From: Candidatus Lindowiibacteriota bacterium | GTDB taxonomy: Bacteria; Lindowbacteria; 2-12-FULL-62-27 | Length of the DNA stretch: 7,882 bases | Assembly (NCBI GenBank): GCA_023249255.1 | Contig: JAHFCY010000163.1 | Coordinates: 1-7,882 of the forward strand | Direction: 5' to 3' | In this document: positions 1-7,145 of the stretch, piece after piece | Layout: every line of letters begins with the position of its first letter | Numbering within the stretch: the first letter of the stretch is position 1 | Position numbers and translations under genes: made by a program | Notes under the pieces: model-generated | Seen by the model: the letters and a program-made list of their open reading frames with translations, nothing else | Told to the model about the DNA's origin: nothing | Databases searched by the model: none

Positions 1-1
1 C

Positions 2-769
2 GTGCGTATCATGGCTTACAGCGGCGTCAGCGAAATCCGGGATGAATATTCCTTCGTCGGTTCGGCCCCCGGGGGTTTGGAGGGTGAGGACCAGAACGAC
101 GTCTGGAAAGCGCCGGGGATGTTGGGCGACACGCCGGTGTGGGTGGGCGAACCCAGCGCGGGTAATGCGGACAATGCAACAATGAAACAAGGCGGCAATG
201 AGCAATTAGCAATGAAATACTACGGCGCAAGCATCGGTCCGCCGGTGAAAACGGCTCTGGCGTGGCCCGTGGTCGTGACGCCTCCGCCCGGCATGCAGGC
301 CGCGACGCTGAAATGGGACTTGGGCGGATTGCCTTCGGGATTGGAAGCGTACGTCCTTGGCGCGCCCGGCGGTCCCGTCAACATGCGGTCGGCGTCCGCC
401 GCGAATCTCGTCTTCGCCTCGCCCGCGCAGGTCACCGTCGTGGTGGGCCTGCCGGAGTATTTGGGCGCGTACCTGTCCGCGCCTCTCACGAAGGACATGA
501 CCTTCGTCTATCCGAATCCTGGCCCAGACGCCGCCGGCAACATCACGTTCAAATACAACCTTCCTACCGCCGCCGACGTATCTCTCAAGATTTTTGACGT
601 AGGCGGCCGCCTCGTGCGGGAGCAGAAGACGTCCGGGACGGTCGGACCCAACACCATCGTCTGGGACGGCACAAACAAGTCCGGCCAGAAATTGGGATCG
701 GGCGTCTACATTTACATCCTCGAATCCGGCGGAAACAAACTCGTCGACAAGTTGGCTATCGTGCGGTAG
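2..769 (+). CDS. C-terminal part of a secreted protein with a FlgD-like / T9SS type A sorting-like C-terminal domain (5' partial)
   Basis: The frame is open at the window's left edge, and the first in-frame GTG (position 2) is not followed by a signal peptide, so the true start lies upstream and only 255 residues are seen. Residues ~169-255 (from position 506) form a classic FlgD Ig-like/T9SS type A C-terminal module. It opens with VYPNP, followed by a strand ending in YNLP, then VSLKIFDVGGRLVRE, VWDG, a Gly-rich turn, SGVYIY, and the terminal basic LAIVR. In known families this domain sits at the extreme C-terminus of exported proteins and directs type IX secretion or surface attachment, or acts as an Ig-like adaptor. 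Residues 1-168 are Gly/Pro/Ala-rich; the part from about residue 85 to 168 looks beta-rich, and I do not recognise a family. The protein's catalytic or binding function therefore cannot be read from this fragment. The next gene is 113 nt downstream and appears to be a separate transcription unit. Confidence 0.85.
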   Translation: MRIMAYSGVSEIRDEYSFVGSAPGGLEGEDQNDVWKAPGMLGDTPVWVGEPSAGNADNATMKQGGNEQLAMKYYGASIGPPVKTALAWPVVVTPPPGMQAATLKWDLGGLPSGLEAYVLGAPGGPVNMRSASAANLVFASPAQVTVVVGLPEYLGAYLSAPLTKDMTFVYPNPGPDAAGNITFKYNLPTAADVSLKIFDVGGRLVREQKTSGTVGPNTIVWDGTNKSGQKLGSGVYIYILESGGNKLVDKLAIVR

Positions 770-820
770 GGGCGGGCCTTGCGACCGCCGTACATGCGAG
801 GTCGGCCGGGGTTTCTTCAG

Positions 821-870
821 CCTTACAATTATTTTCCTGTCAGACCTTACAATTATCCGACAATTCTGAT
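821..870 (+). promoter_or_regulatory. Two perfect 12-bp direct repeats plus a third partial copy, candidate operator/promoter of the HTH-ATPase gene
   Basis: CCTTACAATTAT occurs at 821-832 and again, identically, at 845-856, a 24-bp period. The core ACAATT recurs a third time at 860-865, 11 bp after the second core. The segment is clearly AT-richer than its surroundings and lies directly upstream of a gene whose product starts with a winged helix-turn-helix, so autoregulation through these repeats is a reasonable inference. TTACAA within each copy could also serve as a -35-like element, but no convincing -10 (TATAAT) is present at 17 bp, so I do not assign a transcription start. Confidence 0.55.
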
Positions 871-882
871 ACACGATCCTCC

Positions 883-1902
883 ATGAAAGCCAAATTATTC
901 ATCCTCGGCATGGCTCGCCGCCGGCGGATCGTCACGGCCGATGTGGTGCGCAAGCTGGGGATCTCCCGTCAGACGGCCTGCGGGCATCTTCGGGATCTGG
1001 TTGCCGCCGGAAAACTGGTGAAAACCGGATCGACCCGGGCGGCAGGCTACGGTGTTCCGTCGTCCGGGCGAAGCGGCGCTCCGACGATTTCGCCGCCGTT
1101 ATCCGTTCGGTATCCGACGCCGGGCTTGAATGAAGATCGGGTTTTTCGCGAGGTTGCATTGAAGCTGAATCTCAAGAGGCTTCTTTCCGAACGCGCCTAC
1201 GGGATCGCCGAATACGCGTTCACGGAAATGCTGAACAACGCGATTGAGCATTCCAGGGCGCCTTCGGTCAGCGTCCTGTTGCAGTGCCGCAGCGGAAACT
1301 TTGAGTTCGAAGTCCGCGACCGTGGGATCGGCGCATTTGAAAGTATCCGCCGGAAATTCCATTTCGGGGACCACTTCGCGGCGGTCGAACATCTCATGAA
1401 AGGCAAGCAGACGGTCGACCCCGTGCATCATACGGGTCAGGGCATTTTTTTCACGTCCAAAATCGCCGACCGCTTTTCGCTCGACAGTGCGCGCCTGCGA
1501 TGGATCGTCGATCATCTTCGGGATGACACGTTTCTCGAGGACATTCCGAACCTTTGCGGGACGCGCGTGTCATTCAGCCTGAAGCAGAAGTCGAAGAGGG
1601 ATCTGAAAAAATTATTTCAGGACTACTCGAATGACGAATTCGAATTCGACAAAACCAAAATTATCGTCCATTTGTCCGAAAAGAATGACCGGCATGTGTC
1701 CCGGTCCGAGGCGCGCCGGTTGTTGTTCGGGCTCGATAAGTTCAGACGTATCGTGCTGGATTTCAAACGCGTCCGCGGCATCGGCCAGGGATTTGCGGAC
1801 GAACTATTCCGGGTTTTCCGTTTAAGCCATCCCCATATCCGCCTGGAACCCATCCGCATGTCCGAGAGCGTCGCTTTTATGGTCAATCGGGTTGAAAGTT
1901 GA
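883..1902 (+). CDS. Winged-HTH / GHKL ATPase / DUF4325 (STAS-like) regulatory protein
   Basis: This 339-aa cytoplasmic protein has no signal peptide or membrane segment. Residues ~1-60 form a winged helix-turn-helix, with the recognition-helix region LGISRQTACGHLRDLVAAGKL. Residues ~85-232 form a GHKL ATPase fold: N-box EMLNNAIEHS (E115, N118, N119, H123), G1 box DRGIG (D146, G148, G150), Gly-rich lid HTGQG (G185, G187) and a terminal CGTRVSF strand. There is no HisKA dimerisation or phospho-acceptor His domain, so it resembles anti-sigma kinases (SpoIIAB/RsbW) more than sensor kinases. Residues ~268-339 match the STAS-like DUF4325 pattern: SRSEARRLL, a buried IVLDF strand, then GIGQGFADELFRVF. 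The order DNA binding - ATPase - STAS-like puts the partner-switching parts in one chain; the targets are unknown. ATG 883 is preceded by CCTCC rather than a Shine-Dalgarno, so translation may be leaderless or SD-independent. ATG 910 is possible but would cut into the first HTH helix. Two 12-bp direct repeats lie just upstream, suggesting autoregulation. Confidence 0.88.
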   Translation: MKAKLFILGMARRRRIVTADVVRKLGISRQTACGHLRDLVAAGKLVKTGSTRAAGYGVPSSGRSGAPTISPPLSVRYPTPGLNEDRVFREVALKLNLKRLLSERAYGIAEYAFTEMLNNAIEHSRAPSVSVLLQCRSGNFEFEVRDRGIGAFESIRRKFHFGDHFAAVEHLMKGKQTVDPVHHTGQGIFFTSKIADRFSLDSARLRWIVDHLRDDTFLEDIPNLCGTRVSFSLKQKSKRDLKKLFQDYSNDEFEFDKTKIIVHLSEKNDRHVSRSEARRLLFGLDKFRRIVLDFKRVRGIGQGFADELFRVFRLSHPHIRLEPIRMSESVAFMVNRVES

Positions 1903-1911
1903 CGCCCGTGG

Positions 1912-1949
1912 CTGCCCATGATTTCATGAGGGTGAGAAGGGGTGGGCAG
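1912..1949 (+). promoter_or_regulatory. Inverted repeat in the leader of the TPR gene, overlapping its likely ribosome binding site
   Basis: CTGCCCA at 1912-1918 and TGGGCAG at 1943-1949 are perfect 7-bp reverse complements separated by 24 nt. The loop contains a smaller dyad, CATGA-TT-TCATG (1917-1928), which shares bases with the outer stem, so the two could be alternative structures. The 3' arm overlaps the AGGGG at 1948-1952, the best purine-rich ribosome binding stretch before the TPR gene. Formation of the stem could hide that site. There is no T-run, so it is not a standard terminator. A functional role is inference only; a 7-bp match in GC-rich DNA can occur by chance. Confidence 0.3.
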
Positions 1950-1963
1950 GGGTCGTGAGGAAT

Positions 1964-4900
1964 ATGGGACGGCTTGGTGTCATCATTTTGATTGTTCATC
2001 TATTGGTCTGTGTCCCGGCCGGTCAGGCCCACGCCGCCCGGGTCAGCGCCCGGGAGTTCAATTCCGGTGTGTCCCTCTTCAAACGCGGGGAATTCGATCT
2101 CGCCTCCGACGTTTTCAAACAGCTCCTCGACAAATATCCGGACGCGGAACAGATCGATGAAGTCAAATACTGGTACGCCGAGACCCGGGACCGGCTCAAG
2201 GATTATCCTGCCGCGCTGGATTATTACAAAAAAATCGTCTCTGACCATCCGCAATCCAAATTCCAGAGCCGCGCCCTGTTCGGCGCCGGATACGCCGCCT
2301 ATCGGCTGAACCAGTTCCAGGACGCGTCGTCCTATTTCGCAGATGCCTCGGCCAAATCGGAGGAACCCGAGATCATCGGCGAAAGTCTCATCATGTCGGC
2401 GTATTGTTTCAATCAGCTCAACGAGCCCGCGCAGGCCGAATCGAAATTGCGGGACCTTCTCGCCAGGCCCGCCCTGGACAAAAAATATATCCTCGACGCC
2501 CGGTACGAGTTGGGCCGCATCCTCATCAATTCCGGCCGGGACAGCGAGGCCATCTCGATGTTGAAACCCGTGACAGAAAATCCGTCCCATCCCCGGCAGG
2601 CCGCGGCGATGCTGGCCATCGGCGACGTGCTCTACGCGAAATCCCGCTTCCGCGAAAGCGTCGAGTGGTACGAAAATGTTTTGAAAAACAAACAGTCGAC
2701 GGACGACATGCTGGCCCGCGCTCAATGGAACGCCGCCTGGTCCGAGATGACCACCGGCAACGACACCTCGGCCGAATCCCGGTTCAAAGCCGTCACGTCC
2801 ATGGACAGCGTCTCGGACGAAATCAAATCCGACGCGTGGCTTCGTACGGCCATCATCGCCCGCCGCGGCGGACAGGACGGCACCGCGGGATGGCGCGCCC
2901 ACCAGGCGCTGGCGATCGCCGATTCGGCCGGCATCCGGCGATTGCAGGATGAAGTCCGGCTGTTTCTGGCTGAGAGCGCCTATCTGAAAAACAAATATGA
3001 TTCCGCGATGGATATCCTGAATGCCGTCCAGGCGCAGAATTATCCGTTTCATCAGTTGAAAGGCCAGATTTATTTCGACAGCCGCAGGTTCTCCGAGGCC
3101 TTGCCCTGTTTTCAAAAAGCTGTGGAGTCGGCGGCCGACTCCGACCGGCGCAACACGTCGTCCCTCGACCTTGCGCAGACGTATTTCAATTTGAAGTCCT
3201 ATGATGACGCGCTGAACGCCGCCGGAAAATTGCAGGATCCGGCGGGACAGCAGGCGCAGAACCGGCTGGAACTCACCGCCAAAATTTACATGGCGACCGG
3301 CAAATACAAGGAGTCGGCGGAAAGCTACGCGGAGCTTGCCGGCCGGAAATCCGATTCGGCCGGAGTCACCGAGGCGCTCTATTTTTCGGCGCTCGGATAT
3401 TACCGCGCGGAGATGAACGACGACGCCAAAAAACAACTCGACCGGCTGTTTGCGTTGAATCCGACCCCCACGGACGGGGGAAGTGTCGCGGGAGGCCAGG
3501 GATGGCCGGAGCGACCGCCTCCATCGCAATATCGCGCGGGCGCGGTGGTCCTGCTGGGCGATGTGTTCCTCAAACTCGGAAAGCCGGACTCGGCGCTCAA
3601 ACAGTTCTGGAAAGCGATTGACGAGGCCGAAGACACGGATGTCATTTACCTTGCTTACACACATCTCATCACGCAACTTTTGAAAACGGACACCGCCGCG
3701 GCGGTGACGTCCGCCGACAGTTTCGCCGATCGTCTTCCCGAAGGCCGGACCTTTCAGTTCGTCATGGAATCGCTTTACGGCGCAAAACAGTATTCCGACG
3801 TCGTCCAATATTCGTCCCGCGCGTTGAAAACGCTCGGCTCGGACGAGCCGGCGAAAGCGAGGGTCGCCTATTACGACATGGCGGCCAATTTTGAAATCAA
3901 AAATTTTAAAGCCGCCGGGGAATCTCTTCGCCGATTGTCAACATACATTCAGGAAAAATCGCCCGCCGACACCCTCGCGGAAGAAGCGGTCTTCTGGGAA
4001 TGCCGGATTGCCCAATCTCAAGCCGATCCGGCCCGGACGCGCGCGGCCTACCAGACCTATCTCGACAGTTTCCCGTCCGGAAAATACGTCCGTGACGCAA
4101 GATTCAATCTCGGCCTGATTGCTTTCGACGCCGGCGGGCAGGAAGAAGCCGAAAAACAATTCACGACGATGTTGGCCGGCAGATCCGCGGCCGACGCGGC
4201 GGCATCCGGCGACGAGATGTACGTCAACGCGGTTTACAATCTCGCCTCCGTCCGGATCGCGCGCAAAGACTATGCCGGCGCCCGGGAGATGCTGGCGGCG
4301 CTTGAAAAATCTCCGGCCCTGTCGGCCGATCCCGGATACCGATACAAACGCGGATACGTCGAGATGCAGCTTGGCCAGACCCAGACCGCCGAAAATCTCT
4401 ACGCCGGAATCATCGCCGATCCGGCGGTGTCAAGGCAGATTCTCGACAAGGCCCTGCAGACGCTCGCCGACCTGTACTATCACTCGGACCGGGCCGATGA
4501 TCTGATCGGAATGCAGGATAAAAAGATCGGCGCCGTGGAGGATCCCGAGGCGCGATCCCACGTTTTTTATTTGATCGGGATGACCTATTTCAATCGCGAG
4601 CAATTCGACACGGCGGCAAAAATGTTCAAGGAGGTCAAAGACACGCCGGACACCGCTCTTCTGGCCGAAGCGTGGTTGAGGCAGGCTGATTGCCAGTATA
4701 ATCTCGGCAATTACGACCGCGCCTACAGGGACTACGACGCGGTCCGGAGCAAATACGAAGACATCCGCTGGGACGATGAGGCCGTCTATTCCCAGGGACT
4801 TTGCCAGATCAAACTCGGACTCAAAGACGCCGCGATCTCGACTTACGAAACGTTTCTGAAAACCCATGCCGCGTCGCCCATGGCGCCGAACATGATCATC

Positions 4901-6757
4901 GAATCCGCGAACCTCTATTTCAAACTGGGCAAGACTGATCAGGCCATGGAAAAGATCAAGCTGATCGAATCGTCTTCGGACAACGCCTTCAAACAGGACG
5001 CGTCGCGCCTCCGCGTGAAAATCGCCGAAAAAAATAATAATCCGGAGGAAATTTTCAAGGAAACCGCGCGGCACACAACCCAGTTCGGCGCGGAGGGAGA
5101 CGTCGTTCTCGTCGCGGTCCAGGCGGCGGTCGCGGCTTCAAAATTTGACGACGCGTTGAAAATGCTCGACGGCGTTCAGACGGACAAATTCAAACCGGAC
5201 GTCGCCGCGAGGATCGATTTCTACAAGGCGGAAAGTTCGCGAAATCTCGGCAAATCCGGGGCCGACGAAATCTATCAGCGGCTTTCCGGGGTTTCCGACT
5301 CGGAAGTCCGCATGTCGGCCTCGTACCGATACGCCGGATATCTGGTCGACCACGGACAGGCCGACCAGGCCATGGCCTATCTCGCCCCGGTCCTTGCGGG
5401 CGGTCAGAGTTTCAAATTCTACGAGGAATCCATTCTCTTCGGCCTGACGGCTTCGAAGAAAGCGGGCCTCAACGAGCTGACGATGTCGATTTATGAAACG
5501 TATGCGAACCGTCTCTCCACCGAGTCTTCCCGCGTGACCGGCGCGGAGGCCTGGTACTCGGCGTGTCTGGCGCGGGCAAACAAGGAGCAGGCATTGAAGG
5601 CGGCCGAGACATTGCTGGGATACAAAGTCTCGCCGCGCCGCCGCCGGGAATTGATTCTGTCTTCCGCCAGCCTCAACGAGGATTTGAATCATCCCGAAAA
5701 AGCGCAGGGCCTCTACGACAAGGTGATTTCCGATCCGGACGCCGATGCCGATCTGCTGAAGCAATCCATGGACCGCCGCGTCCAGATGGCGATGAATCGC
5801 GGCGCCGCCGGCCGTGATTACCTTATGTCGTTTTTGACTGAAAGCCCGGATCCCCGTCGGGGTTACGTCGCCGCGGAAAAACTTCTCGCCGACGCCATGG
5901 ACGAAAAACGGTACAAAGACGTCGTCCGGGTCGTCGACATCATGGCCGAAAAATTGCCGTCAGTCCCCGCCTCCGCCCGGTACCGCGCGGCGGTCGCGAA
6001 ATTGGCGATGTCGGACACCGCGTCAGCCCTCAAAGAATTCAAGACCCTCGCCGAGGCGTCGTCCCCGGACACATACTATCAGGCGTGGTCCGCCCTCAAA
6101 TTGGCCGAGCAATCTTACGCGCAAAAATCGTATCCGAGCGCCGAACCCCTGCTTCGCCGCGCATGGGCCGGCCGGGCGAACCTGACCGACGAAGCCGCGG
6201 TGACGGCGTACAAGATGTTGGCGGATATTTATCTCGACGCGGAGGATTACACCGGCATGGAATTTCTGGCGGCGGAACCGGCGCCGGCCGGTGTGAATGA
6301 AGAGGCGGATCTCATCAAAGGGTTCGCGGCGTTCCACCGGAAAGATTTCGCGGAGGCCGCCCGGCATCTCAAGCAGGTGGAGTCGAAGGAAGCCCGCGCC
6401 AAGCGCGCTTTTGCCGAGTCCCTCGTCGGATCCGGTGATACGCCCGCGGGGATCAAAGTTCTGGATGATCTGTCGCTTACCCGCGGAGCGACGGCGGCCG
6501 CGGCGGCGTATCGGATTGCGCAGTTGTACGATCTGAATGGAGATTTCAAACAGGCTGTCATCAGTTATTATAATGTTCTCGACCAGTACGAACCGGACGA
6601 GAACGCCGCCGTGGCGCCGCAGGCGATGCTCGGGATCATCCGGATCCAGGTCAGGAACAAGCAAATTGACAAGGCCAAAAAAACGCTGGATGATTTGGAG
6701 AAGAAATATCCGAAGTCGAAAGAAGCGGAGGAAGCGGAAAAAACCGTGAAGAGGTAA
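1964..6757 (+). CDS. Giant exported tetratricopeptide-repeat (TPR) protein, ~1600 residues
   Basis: The N-terminus is a Sec signal peptide: MGRLG, a hydrophobic core VIILIVHLLVCV, then PAGQAHA with likely cleavage after AHA. The preceding V makes C19 a poor lipobox, so a periplasmic soluble protein is favoured over a lipoprotein. The rest is almost all helical TPR-like pairs with the usual small/aromatic pattern. Clear units include FNSGVSLFKRGEFDLASDVF, YLIGMTYFNREQFDTAAKMF, VYSQGLCQIKLGLKDAAIST and YRIAQLYDLNGDFKQAVISY; roughly 25-30 units fit. No catalytic domain is visible, so it is probably a periplasmic scaffold for protein-protein contacts. I chose ATG 1964, with AGGGG at 1948-1952 and GAGG at 1957-1960 upstream. 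An in-frame GTG at 1955 gives three more residues, making 1600, and cannot be excluded. A Gly/Pro-rich insert at residues ~503-525 (GTG numbering) is encoded by a palindromic element. The stop is 3 nt before the next gene, so the two are operonic. It could be part of a Tol-Pal-, TonB- or gliding-type envelope complex. Confidence 0.92.
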   Translation: MGRLGVIILIVHLLVCVPAGQAHAARVSAREFNSGVSLFKRGEFDLASDVFKQLLDKYPDAEQIDEVKYWYAETRDRLKDYPAALDYYKKIVSDHPQSKFQSRALFGAGYAAYRLNQFQDASSYFADASAKSEEPEIIGESLIMSAYCFNQLNEPAQAESKLRDLLARPALDKKYILDARYELGRILINSGRDSEAISMLKPVTENPSHPRQAAAMLAIGDVLYAKSRFRESVEWYENVLKNKQSTDDMLARAQWNAAWSEMTTGNDTSAESRFKAVTSMDSVSDEIKSDAWLRTAIIARRGGQDGTAGWRAHQALAIADSAGIRRLQDEVRLFLAESAYLKNKYDSAMDILNAVQAQNYPFHQLKGQIYFDSRRFSEALPCFQKAVESAADSDRRNTSSLDLAQTYFNLKSYDDALNAAGKLQDPAGQQAQNRLELTAKIYMATGKYKESAESYAELAGRKSDSAGVTEALYFSALGYYRAEMNDDAKKQLDRLFALNPTPTDGGSVAGGQGWPERPPPSQYRAGAVVLLGDVFLKLGKPDSALKQFWKAIDEAEDTDVIYLAYTHLITQLLKTDTAAAVTSADSFADRLPEGRTFQFVMESLYGAKQYSDVVQYSSRALKTLGSDEPAKARVAYYDMAANFEIKNFKAAGESLRRLSTYIQEKSPADTLAEEAVFWECRIAQSQADPARTRAAYQTYLDSFPSGKYVRDARFNLGLIAFDAGGQEEAEKQFTTMLAGRSAADAAASGDEMYVNAVYNLASVRIARKDYAGAREMLAALEKSPALSADPGYRYKRGYVEMQLGQTQTAENLYAGIIADPAVSRQILDKALQTLADLYYHSDRADDLIGMQDKKIGAVEDPEARSHVFYLIGMTYFNREQFDTAAKMFKEVKDTPDTALLAEAWLRQADCQYNLGNYDRAYRDYDAVRSKYEDIRWDDEAVYSQGLCQIKLGLKDAAISTYETFLKTHAASPMAPNMIIESANLYFKLGKTDQAMEKIKLIESSSDNAFKQDASRLRVKIAEKNNNPEEIFKETARHTTQFGAEGDVVLVAVQAAVAASKFDDALKMLDGVQTDKFKPDVAARIDFYKAESSRNLGKSGADEIYQRLSGVSDSEVRMSASYRYAGYLVDHGQADQAMAYLAPVLAGGQSFKFYEESILFGLTASKKAGLNELTMSIYETYANRLSTESSRVTGAEAWYSACLARANKEQALKAAETLLGYKVSPRRRRELILSSASLNEDLNHPEKAQGLYDKVISDPDADADLLKQSMDRRVQMAMNRGAAGRDYLMSFLTESPDPRRGYVAAEKLLADAMDEKRYKDVVRVVDIMAEKLPSVPASARYRAAVAKLAMSDTASALKEFKTLAEASSPDTYYQAWSALKLAEQSYAQKSYPSAEPLLRRAWAGRANLTDEAAVTAYKMLADIYLDAEDYTGMEFLAAEPAPAGVNEEADLIKGFAAFHRKDFAEAARHLKQVESKEARAKRAFAESLVGSGDTPAGIKVLDDLSLTRGATAAAAAYRIAQLYDLNGDFKQAVISYYNVLDQYEPDENAAVAPQAMLGIIRIQVRNKQIDKAKKTLDDLEKKYPKSKEAEEAEKTVKR
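3465..3522 (+). repeat. Nested palindromic element inserted in frame within the TPR gene
   Basis: This GC-rich stretch carries stacked inverted repeats. CCCCC (3465-3469) pairs with GGGGG (3476-3480) across 6 nt. GTCGC (3485-3489) pairs with GCGAC (3511-3515), enclosing GGCC (3494-3497) pairing with GGCC (3504-3507) around the hexamer AGGGAT. An alternative stem joins GGAGGC (3491-3496) to GCCTCC (3517-3522). In the TPR reading frame it encodes about 22 residues rich in Gly, Pro and Thr, with a single Trp, lying between one TPR helix (ending in LFALNP) and the next (starting YRAGAVVLLGDVF). It is quite unlike the helical, Ala/Lys/Glu-rich surroundings. The combination suggests a dispersed palindromic repeat (REP-like, or like the Rickettsia palindromic elements) that landed in frame in an inter-helix loop. 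Whether other copies exist cannot be seen here. Confidence 0.5.
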
Positions 6758-6760
6758 TTG

Positions 6761-7135
6761 ATGGGCAAAATGGCAATCTGGTTCGGAGCATTGGTTCTCG
6801 CGATCGCCGTGTCGGCACATGCGGCTTACGCGGCGGAGGACGTTGACGAGGTGACCGTCTACGGCAAAGACCGGTCCGTGATTTCGGGGTCTCCTGTGGC
6901 CGACACGCGCGCCGGATCCGTCGGAACCGTCGCCGTGGACACGTCGGAACTTCAGGCCGGTCTGATCGCAGGGGAAAGTCAAATGTCCCGGCAGGAGAGC
7001 AAACTCGAAAAACCGGAACTGGCCGACGCGGTCCGCGACAAACCGGACCTGACGCCGGATCATCGGTATCAGATCGACTGGAAATTGACCCTCCTCATCG
7101 GCCTCCTCGAATCGTCAAGATCAAACATGAGATGA
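6761..7135 (+). CDS. Small exported protein with a TonB-receptor-plug-like VTVYG segment, function unknown
   Basis: This 124-aa product starts at ATG 6761, with AAGAGG at 6749-6754, six bases upstream; an immediately adjacent TTG at 6758 is less likely. A signal peptide is clear: MGKM, hydrophobic WFGALVLAIAVSAHAA, with likely cleavage after AYA at residue 24. The mature protein begins AEDVDEVTVYGKD. In families I know, E-V-x-V-x-G near a mature N-terminus is typical of TonB-dependent receptors, but there is no room here for a plug or beta-barrel. The remainder (residues ~40-105) is polar, charged and probably disordered. It ends with DWKLTLLIGLLES and a short basic tail. It is too short and too weakly hydrophobic at the C-terminus to be confidently membrane-bound. 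The gene lies 3 nt after the TPR gene, so the two are translated from one message and probably act together in the periplasm. It could be a truncated version of a longer protein, since the large palindrome begins only 11 nt after its stop. No family is recognised. Confidence 0.75.
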   Translation: MGKMAIWFGALVLAIAVSAHAAYAAEDVDEVTVYGKDRSVISGSPVADTRAGSVGTVAVDTSELQAGLIAGESQMSRQESKLEKPELADAVRDKPDLTPDHRYQIDWKLTLLIGLLESSRSNMR

Positions 7136-7145
7136 GAAAAACCAA

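Noticed and set aside
775-815. Possible terminator after the first gene: CGACC (782-786) with GGTCG (800-804), 13-nt loop
   Set aside because: The stem is only 5 bp with a bulged extension, the loop is large, and the following GTTTCTTC is not a T-run.
823-875. Sigma-70 type promoter with TTACAA as -35
   Set aside because: At 16-18 bp spacing the -10 candidates (CTTACA, TACACG) match TATAAT poorly. The repeats are better described as a possible operator.
1955-2036. Lipoprotein signal in the TPR protein (LLVC)
   Set aside because: The residue before Cys is Val rather than Gly, Ala or Ser, and a good type I cleavage site (AHA) follows, so lipidation is unlikely.
1942-2160. 72-residue overlapping frame at the start of the TPR gene
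   Set aside because: It lies in another frame inside the signal peptide and first TPR coding region, with Arg/Pro/Ser-rich shadow composition.
2000-3808. Long 602-residue open frame on the minus strand, opposite the TPR gene
   Set aside because: It is the antisense shadow expected in GC-rich DNA with strong third-position bias. Its translation is Arg/Gly/Val-rich without recognisable domains, while the + strand encodes regular TPR helices with a signal peptide.
6023-7063. Minus-strand open frame of 346 residues spanning the end of the TPR gene and the small exported gene
   Set aside because: It crosses the junction of two well supported + strand genes, is Arg/His-rich and of low complexity, and has no domain or RBS support.
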